From positions 1-29,314 of IMG/VR virus record IMGVR_UViG_3300010334_000198: a DNA stretch of 29,314 bases; one strand, 5' to 3'. The notes under the pieces are model-generated. The model saw only the letters and a program-made list of their open reading frames with translations, had not been told where the DNA came from and did not search any database. This DNA is from a virus. Shown one piece after another: positions 23,734 through 29,314 of the stretch (within the stretch, counting starts at the first letter, position 1; every line of letters begins with the position of its first letter). Both the position numbers and the translations under genes were made by a program.

Positions 23734-24225
23734 ATGGCACTATTTGGATCGAGCAGAGATATAAGCACCTTTAAAGGCATGTCAAGAGAACTGTTAGAGA
23801 ACGTGATATCTCAACAAATTGGCTATTACAAATATATGCTAGAAGAGAGCACTATAAATGTGTACGGAGAGGGAGTGAATAGAAATTACATCGGACCAGT
23901 GCTAATAAATTGCTTGATAGAGAGAGGAGATTTCGCTACCGTTTCCGAAGCTCAAACTATAGACGTACGAAGAGACGTTACGTTTAGGTTTTTAAAAGAT
24001 CATTTAATTGATGCAAATATAGTTTCAGAAATTGGAGACATAATAATGTACAACGAAATGTATTACGAAGTAGATAACGTTAACGAAAACCAATTCATAC
24101 TTGGAAAGGACAATTCTTACGCTTATTCTGCAGGATTGGAAAATTTTGGAACTTCTTATTCAGTATCATTAAACACGCATTATACGAGCGACGATAAGCT
24201 TGGTATTGCTAAACAACGTTTATAA
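23734..24225 (+). CDS. 14: Neck protein (gp14-like)
   Basis: 163 residues, shorter than T4 gp14 (256). The N-terminus MALFGSSRDISTFKGMSREL is followed by a helix and GEGVNRNYIGPVLINCLIER. The beta-rich second half (VRRDVTFRFLKDHLIDANIV, GDIIMYNEMYYEVDNVNENQ and FILGKD) parallels the T4 gp14 stretch [20 protein letters not shown] followed by FYQLGQ. That parallel and the position directly after gp13 support the assignment; overall similarity to T4 must be low. The stop overlaps the next ATG (TAATG). Confidence 0.75.
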   Translation: MALFGSSRDISTFKGMSRELLENVISQQIGYYKYMLEESTINVYGEGVNRNYIGPVLINCLIERGDFATVSEAQTIDVRRDVTFRFLKDHLIDANIVSEIGDIIMYNEMYYEVDNVNENQFILGKDNSYAYSAGLENFGTSYSVSLNTHYTSDDKLGIAKQRL

Positions 24226-25481
24226 TGAATCAAACAGTACGACCACAGAATAGAAGAGAGTTCATGAATAAGCTGATTGTTCCTTACGATAAAAGTGAAG
24301 GTAACAAGAACAACGTATTTTCTGAACCCACAAAATTAGGACAGCCAGAAAAGAATCGTGCCAAACAAATTAGTGTAAAGACAAGTACTGATAAGGATTT
24401 TTATATTGGAATGAAAGATTTGGTTGAGGCCGTTATGTACTATTTCGATAATGTTCTTCAACTTAGCGTTGTTCAAAATAATAATAGAGTCGCAGTTCCA
24501 ATACTTTACGGAAGTCCAGAAAATTGGAAGACGGTGCAAAAAGATGGATATTACAGAGATAAAGAGGGAAAGTTATTCGCTCCATTGATTATGTTTAAGA
24601 GAACTAGCACAACTCCTAACAGAAATCTGGGAAATAAATTGGACGGTAACCTAGTACATAACTTACAACTTTTTGAAAAGGCCTATAGCAAAAGAAATTT
24701 TTATAGTAACTTTAACGTATTAAATAGTAGATCTCCTGAAAAAGAATACATCGCTTCGATAACTCCTGATTATGTAACTGTAGAATACGAATGCATGATA
24801 TGGACTTACACAGTTGAACAAATGGATAAACTAATAGAAGCACTTAACTTTGCTTCTAGATCCTATTGGGGAGATCCAAATAGGTTTCAATTTTATAGTC
24901 AAATAGAAGCGTTTACAGATAGTTTAACTTACGAAGTTGGAGACGATAGAGCTGTAAAAAGCAGTTTTAATTTAACTTTGAACGGCTATTTAATTCCTGA
25001 TTCTATAAATAAAAATTTAGCAAACTCTAATATCTATTATGGAGTAAGCAATGTTATATTTACATTAGAAACCGCTACTTCTACTGAGCAAATAACTGTG
25101 GCTACTTCCAATCCAAGCACAGTTACACTTGCAGGTATAATAGCATCAGACGGTCAAAACGTGATAAACAACACCTATAATTATGGAGGCACAGATCCAG
25201 CAATTATAACTTATTTGGCCAATCAAAAAGAAGTATTGGGAACTTACGTTTCTTCTACTACTGTTAGCTTCAATAAAGGTTGGGCTACTGCGCCTACGGC
25301 AGTTCCAGCTAATAACGCATCGAACTTTACGTTCTTTGTAAATGGACAATACGTAGAGCCTGCAGCAATAGTAAGCTTCACTGATAACGTATCTTCATCT
25401 ACTTTGATAATAGATGCATCACAATTAGGTTATAGTTTAGACACAACAGACACTGTAGTAGGAGTCGGTAAATTTAATTAA
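24225..25481 (+). CDS. 15: Tail completion / sheath stabiliser (gp15-like) with C-terminal extension
   Basis: 418 residues (T4 gp15: 272). Residues about 60-270 align by eye with gp15: VAVPILYGSPENW (T4 VPITYAS), LFAPLIMFKRTST (T4 LPRINL region), VTVEYECMIWTYTVEQMDKL then IEALNF (T4 IYELSIFTRYEDDMFQ), and SFNLTLNGYLIPDS (T4 LTFEVNGWMYPP). gp15 caps the tail tube and binds sheath and neck. Residues about 280-418 are an added Ser/Thr/Val-rich beta domain (LETATSTEQITVATSNPSTV, YVSSTTVSFNKGW, FTFFVNGQYVEPAAIVSF), probably Ig-like, absent from T4. It could decorate the neck or contact fibres, which is inference. Confidence 0.78.
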   Translation: MNQTVRPQNRREFMNKLIVPYDKSEGNKNNVFSEPTKLGQPEKNRAKQISVKTSTDKDFYIGMKDLVEAVMYYFDNVLQLSVVQNNNRVAVPILYGSPENWKTVQKDGYYRDKEGKLFAPLIMFKRTSTTPNRNLGNKLDGNLVHNLQLFEKAYSKRNFYSNFNVLNSRSPEKEYIASITPDYVTVEYECMIWTYTVEQMDKLIEALNFASRSYWGDPNRFQFYSQIEAFTDSLTYEVGDDRAVKSSFNLTLNGYLIPDSINKNLANSNIYYGVSNVIFTLETATSTEQITVATSNPSTVTLAGIIASDGQNVINNTYNYGGTDPAIITYLANQKEVLGTYVSSTTVSFNKGWATAPTAVPANNASNFTFFVNGQYVEPAAIVSFTDNVSSSTLIIDASQLGYSLDTTDTVVGVGKFN

Positions 25482-25483
25482 GA

Positions 25484-28400
25484 ATGGCGCAATTTTATAA
25501 TAAACAACTACACTTTCCCTTATCAGGTTCGTTTACCGGATCCTTTACTGGATCTTTGCAAGGAACCTCGAGCCAATCCATTTCTTCTTCTTACGCACTC
25601 ACGGCCTCTTATTTATTAGGCTACGCATCATCATTCCCTTATACAGGTTCAGCTCAAATCACTGGTAGTTTAGGAGTGACTGGATCTTTATCAGTTTCTG
25701 CAGGCATTACTGGTTCACTGTTTGGTACAGCATCACAAGCAACTTCAGCTAGTTATGCGTTTACTGCAAGCTCAGCAATCAGTTCGTCTTACGCACTCAC
25801 GGCAAGCTCAGCTACTAACGCATTTAGTTCTAGCTTTGCATTAACAGCTTCTTTTGTAAATCCATTAAGACAAAACGTAATCATATCTGGATCTTTAACC
25901 GTTTCAGCATCAGCTACGGCGTTATCGATTCAAGGAAGCGGCTCTAATGTATTTAGCGTAGACGGAACTTCAGGAAGACTATTCGAAGTAGACGATTCGT
26001 TATCCGGATCTCTATTCTCAGTAAACACAGCTGCGGGTCTTCCAGTAATAGAAGCCTTCTCAGACAATACTGTAAGAATTGGTCAATTTGGACAAAGAGC
26101 TTTATTTGTATCTCAATCTAGAGTCGGTGTTGGAACTGAAACTCCTACTACCAACTTAGATGTATCAGGTTCGGGTAGATATACAAACGGATTATCTTTA
26201 ACCGGATCAGTAAACTCATTGAACGGTTACACTGGGTCTTTATTCGGCACAGCTTCTTGGGCTAGAAATGCTATAACAGCGTCTTACGCATTAGGCGGAG
26301 ATGCAAGTGCAATACTATACCAAACCGCTTCAGCTGCGTTTACTTGGTCGTTCAATCACTTCTTACAAACTCAGTATCCTGTCTTTACGATCTACGACAA
26401 TACAAATAGTGTTATTGTTCCTCAAAGAATTCAAGCGGTTGATACCTCTTCTGCGTTAATCTACTTCTCTAGTCCGACTACAGGTATCGCTGTTGCATCT
26501 AAAGGAGGTTACTCTTCTTCTGTTGTAACGAGCGCTGTTATTGCAAACACAGCTATAACTGCTTCATTCGCATTATCAGGTACCGGTACTTTCTCAGGAT
26601 CTTTTAGCGGCTCTTATCAAGGTAACTTTAGCGGATCTTTAGTAGGAACTGCGAGTCAAGCCGTATCCGCTAGTTATGCATTTACCGCTAGCTCTGCTTC
26701 AAACGCATTCTCTGCTTCTTTCGCGCAAACCTCAAGCTTCGCAAACAACTTTACTGTTGCTAATACGTTAACTGCTCAGACCCTGGTAGTGAGCACGATT
26801 AGCTCTTCTGTAGTATACTCATCAGGCAGTAATATCTTTGGTAACAACATATCAAACACTCAAACATTTACCGGTTCTGTTAGTATGACTGGTTCGTTAA
26901 CGGTAAACAATAATTTATTAGTTACCGGATCTGTAACTGCTACTTCTGCACTAGCACGAAGTACTTATATTAATCCTACTTTAGTAGCTGCAGCAAATAG
27001 TGATGTATTAGTAGGATTAGATGTTGCTCCTACTTTTAATGCGGACGCTTTTACGGGAGTACAAAATGTTGCTTTAAGAATAAATAATGCAATTCAATTT
27101 GTTGGAACTCCAACTTCATTAAGTGATGTTAACGGATTTTATGGTAATAGTACAAGTACTACATTTTTTGCAGCAGCAGGGCCACTACCACAAAGTTCAA
27201 CAGCTAATGGTGCATTTTTAGTAATGAGGGGAAATACATACTCAGCAATAGGGGGGCAAAGAGGTTGGACTATTTTAGCAGCAGGAAATGTTTCATCTCC
27301 AACTGGTAGAGAAGGTTCTATTTCCTTATACACAGGAAATGATGTTGAAAAATTTAGATTACTACCAAATGGTAACCTTATCATTCAAAACGGAGGTACA
27401 TTCACAGACAACGGATATAGGCTACAAATAAATGGATCAGGCTTACTCTCAGGCTCATTACTAGTATCAGGTAGTTCTGTTTTCCAAAACGCAACCACAT
27501 CTTCAGATGGAGGTGTTTTAGGGTCAGAATTAACTACAGCATCAGGTTGGGTATCGGGTTCGGATTGGACAGGCGTTTACAATTCATTTACTCACATATC
27601 AGGTTCAGGTAACACGCCCTTGACTTCATCTTTAGCTGCAGTAAATGGAAATAACTACGCAATAAACTATACTATAGCAACTAGAAACTCAGGTTCTATA
27701 ACTCTAAGTTATGGAGGATTAGTATCTTCAGGAGCAACTACTTCAGGAACGGCCTATGGTAAAGCTACATCAACTGCTTTGTTGTATGTTACTCCAACAG
27801 CTGATTTTGATGGAACTGTATCATTATCGGTTAAACAAGTAACGGCAGGAAGTGCTAATACTACTTTTCAAAATAGTTCAGGCACTGCAAATATAGAGGT
27901 AAGAGCAAGTGGAGCTTCTCCAACTAACACATTTATAGGTTTAAATAGCGGTAGATTCTCAATAGGTGGTACTCAAAATACATCATTAGGATATAATGCA
28001 TTATCTTCCATACTAAGTGCAAATAACACTACTGCAATAGGGTATAATGCAGGAACTTTAATTACAACAGGTGGTAGTAATACCTTAATAGGCTCAAACG
28101 CAGGTCAATCTATTACAACAGGTGGTGCTAATACATTAATAGGTTCAGGTGCAGGTCAACTTATTACAACAGGTGGTAGTAATACTATAATAGGTACAAG
28201 TTCAGGAATTTCTACAGGAGGTTCTAATGTAATAATAGGAAATGCAGCCGGTACTGGAAACGCATCATTTGCAGTAATTATAGGTGTGCAAGCAGGTTTT
28301 GGTTTAACAAGTGGCGGTTCAAATATTTTAATTGGATATAATTCTGGATTTTTTATATCAACAGGTGCTAACAATATTGCAATAGGTTATCAAGCAGGTC

Positions 28401-29314
28401 GTTATATAAGTTCAGGTTCTACTTCAAACCAAACATCTCAAAACTCTATTTACTTAGGGTATGATGTTCGTGCTTCTGCAAATGGAGACACAAACGAAAT
28501 TGTAATAGCAGGATATAACGGAACTGCAGGTCAGGTAGGATTAGGTTCTAACACCACAGTAATAGGTAACTCATCTACAACAGTAGCGGGAATATATGGT
28601 AACTTAGTATTAGTAGGAAGTGGTAGTGCTAACTTAATGACAGGTTCAGCTACCGGTTCAGGCTACACTTTAAACATAGCAGGACCAAGCACATCAGGTT
28701 CTTTATATGTAAATGGATTTACAGTATATAATGGTACAATCTCAGGTTCTCAACCTGCTAATAACGTATCTTCTTCTTTAATATTGATTAGTGGTAGTAT
28801 TAATCCAACAGGATCTGCAGGAACAGGTAGTGCAGTATTATTGAATACGGTAATGTCTGCTTCTGCTAATAACCAAACGTTGGTAGGACTAGATATTAAC
28901 CCTACTTTCGCTACAACAGGATTTACAGGAACAACAAGTGCTGCTTTGAGAGTTGGGGGTGATATTATACCGAATGCAAATACTACGTATAATATTGGTA
29001 CAAACAGTTTGAATTTTACCCGCATTTATGTACAAAACGTCAATTCTGCAGGAGGTCTAAATACAAACTCAGGTGGTTCTACCCAAATAACTGCAGGAAG
29101 TGCACTTGGATTAAAAGCTTCTAATAATACTTTATTTACAAATAATAATATTCAAAATGCTCAAGTATTCTCAACAGGCAACTGGCTTTTACAAAACGGA
29201 GGTACATTTACAGACAACGGATATCGTCTCCAAGTACAAGGATCAGGATCGGCATCAGGTTCACTATATGTAAATGGATTTACAGTACACGATGGTGCTA
29301 TTTCAGGTTCACAA
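25484..29314 (+). CDS. Giant repetitive tail-fibre protein, 3' partial
   Basis: One open frame of 1277 codons from the ATG 3 bases after the previous stop to the window edge, without a stop. It is rich in Ser, Thr, Gly, Ala and Asn. 1-130: units of the GSFTGSLQGTSSQSISSSYA and ALTASSA type. 130-490: beta-structured blocks (FSVDGTSGRLFEVDDSLSGS, RVGVGTETPTTNLDVSGSG). 365-410 repeats the GTASQA-SASYA units. 490-640: TLVAAANSDVLVGLDVAPTF module and LQINGSG. 820-970: N-T-x-I-G-x-x-A-G repeats like YadA-head beta-rolls. The end repeats earlier modules. The modular, trimer-prone sequence fits a distal fibre or adhesin. No C-terminal chaperone is visible because the gene is cut. T/A-rich third positions increase after about 26940. 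Confidence 0.85.
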   Translation, partial: MAQFYNKQLHFPLSGSFTGSFTGSLQGTSSQSISSSYALTASYLLGYASSFPYTGSAQITGSLGVTGSLSVSAGITGSLFGTASQATSASYAFTASSAISSSYALTASSATNAFSSSFALTASFVNPLRQNVIISGSLTVSASATALSIQGSGSNVFSVDGTSGRLFEVDDSLSGSLFSVNTAAGLPVIEAFSDNTVRIGQFGQRALFVSQSRVGVGTETPTTNLDVSGSGRYTNGLSLTGSVNSLNGYTGSLFGTASWARNAITASYALGGDASAILYQTASAAFTWSFNHFLQTQYPVFTIYDNTNSVIVPQRIQAVDTSSALIYFSSPTTGIAVASKGGYSSSVVTSAVIANTAITASFALSGTGTFSGSFSGSYQGNFSGSLVGTASQAVSASYAFTASSASNAFSASFAQTSSFANNFTVANTLTAQTLVVSTISSSVVYSSGSNIFGNNISNTQTFTGSVSMTGSLTVNNNLLVTGSVTATSALARSTYINPTLVAAANSDVLVGLDVAPTFNADAFTGVQNVALRINNAIQFVGTPTSLSDVNGFYGNSTSTTFFAAAGPLPQSSTANGAFLVMRGNTYSAIGGQRGWTILAAGNVSSPTGREGSISLYTGNDVEKFRLLPNGNLIIQNGGTFTDNGYRLQINGSGLLSGSLLVSGSSVFQNATTSSDGGVLGSELTTASGWVSGSDWTGVYNSFTHISGSGNTPLTSSLAAVNGNNYAINYTIATRNSGSITLSYGGLVSSGATTSGTAYGKATSTALLYVTPTADFDGTVSLSVKQVTAGSANTTFQNSSGTANIEVRASGASPTNTFIGLNSGRFSIGGTQNTSLGYNALSSILSANNTTAIGYNAGTLITTGGSNTLIGSNAGQSITTGGANTLIGSGAGQLITTGGSNTIIGTSSGISTGGSNVIIGNAAGTGNASFAVIIGVQAGFGLTSGGSNILIGYNSGFFISTGANNIAIGYQAGRYISSGSTSNQTSQNSIYLGYDVRASANGDTNEIVIAGYNGTAGQVGLGSNTTVIGNSSTTVAGIYGNLVLVGSGSANLMTGSATGSGYTLNIAGPSTSGSLYVNGFTVYNGTISGSQPANNVSSSLILISGSINPTGSAGTGSAVLLNTVMSASANNQTLVGLDINPTFATTGFTGTTSAALRVGGDIIPNANTTYNIGTNSLNFTRIYVQNVNSAGGLNTNSGGSTQITAGSALGLKASNNTLFTNNNIQNAQVFSTGNWLLQNGGTFTDNGYRLQVQGSGSASGSLYVNGFTVHDGAISGSQ
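25718..25800 (+). repeat. GTASQA-SASYA-FTASSA repeat unit, copy A
   Basis: Encodes TGSLFGTASQATSASYAFTA followed by SSA. The same pattern recurs at 26630-26700 and in shorter form near 25560-25605 and 26235-26290. The DNA differs by many synonymous changes, so these are old duplications. Confidence 0.75.
26630..26700 (+). repeat. GTASQA-SASYA-FTASSA repeat unit, copy B
   Basis: Encodes SGSLVGTASQAVSASYAFTA followed by SSA, second copy of the unit at 25718. Confidence 0.75.
27386..27418 (+). repeat. 33-base repeat, first copy (QNGGTFTDNGY)
   Basis: Identical to 29192-29224 apart from one base (C/T in TTCACA against TTTACA). Encodes QNGGTFTDNGY, followed in both copies by RLQ-x-x-GSG. Copies are about 1.8 kb apart in the same frame. 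Confidence 0.9.
28061..28213 (+). repeat. 51-base tandem repeats (ITTGGxNTxIGxxAGQ)
   Basis: Three units starting at 28061, 28112 and 28163, exact 51-base (17-residue) period, each opening ATTACAACAGGTGGT. Degenerate N-T-x-I-G units lie on both sides (about 27940-28480). The pattern suggests a left-handed beta-roll. Confidence 0.9.
28694..28753 (+). repeat. 60-base repeat, first copy (SGSLYVNGFTV)
   Basis: Closely matches 29255-29314 (window end): both encode SGSLYVNGFTV-xx-G-x-ISGSQ. With the 33-base repeat it marks recurrent module boundaries in the fibre. Confidence 0.88.
29192..29224 (+). repeat. 33-base repeat, second copy
   Basis: Second copy of 27386-27418 with one mismatch, in the same reading frame of the fibre gene. 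Confidence 0.9.
29255..29314 (+). repeat. 60-base repeat, second copy, at the window edge
   Basis: Second copy of 28694-28753; it reaches the last base of the window, so the repeat module may continue beyond it. Confidence 0.85.

Noticed and set aside
28061-28213. Regularly spaced 51-base repeats as a CRISPR array
   Set aside because: The repeats are contiguous, in frame within the fibre gene and encode a 17-residue protein motif; there are no unique spacers.
27139-29025. Minus-strand open frames opposite the fibre gene (27139-27384, 28156-28374, 28750-29025)
   Set aside because: Shadows of a repetitive frame lacking stops on the opposite strand; Pro/Val/Leu-rich translations without any recognisable domain.
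25484-29314. Diversity-generating retroelement target in the fibre gene
   Set aside because: No reverse transcriptase, template repeat or adenine-specific variable region is visible; the repeat pairs differ by scattered ordinary substitutions.

Overview
The window is a stretch of a T4-type myovirus genome (tailed phage with contractile tail) that most likely infects a member of the Bacteroidetes, probably an aquatic Flavobacteriia-like host. The T4-type assignment rests on recognisable homologues of gp46, gp17, gp20, gp21, gp22, gp23, gp13, gp14 and gp15. The host assignment is inference: the DNA is A+T-rich, all genes are on the + strand, almost no start codon has a Shine-Dalgarno sequence, starts are preceded by A-rich stretches, and many genes meet as TAATG or TAATATG. 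No stop codon in the window is TGA. I see no tRNA, CRISPR array, insertion sequence or integrase. No gap exceeds about 140 bases.

Layout. 2-1723 is the 3' part of the gp46/Rad50-like recombination nuclease ATPase. 1749-10004 is an accessory block of ten tightly packed genes: a nucleotidyltransferase/ligase-like fusion, a zincin metallopeptidase, a zinc-ribbon protein, a DUF3008-like coiled-coil protein, a Dps/ferritin-like protein, three small mosaic basic proteins, a GH19 endolysin and a large protein with a possible nuclease core. 10061-11006 holds a MORN-like small protein and a membrane-anchored coiled-coil protein (possible spanin). 11006-21753 is the head and packaging block: large terminase, portal, five genes of unknown or core function, prohead protease, scaffold and major capsid protein, closed by a strong terminator at 21784-21809. 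21838-22509 is PhoH. 22564-25481 is the neck and tail-completion set (gp13, gp14, gp15-like). 25484 to the window end is one uninterrupted, very repetitive tail-fibre gene that runs off the edge.

Two signals run through the window. First, a short hydrophobic/amphipathic peptide ending in L-x-x-E (for example KLGNLLNE, KLLDILLE, KLTDLLKE) occurs at the N-termini of several accessory proteins, inside the fusion protein, at the C-terminus of the metallopeptidase and at the N-terminus of the major capsid protein. It resembles the capsid-targeting peptides of T4 internal proteins that gp21 cleaves after Glu. My inference is that 1749-10004 encodes much of a cargo packaged in the head and injected with the DNA. 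Second, a 10-base element close to ATATTTATTA lies upstream of nine genes or gene groups, usually 10-20 bases before the start codon. It is a good candidate for this phage's late promoter and differs from the T4 late element TATAAATA.

How the parts work together: the protease (17950) would mature the capsid protein and any tagged cargo inside a prohead built on the portal (12617) and scaffold (18735). The terminase (11006) then fills the head, and the neck and tail-completion proteins (22564-25481) seal it and join it to the tail. The fibre (25484) recognises the host and the endolysin (7381) frees progeny.
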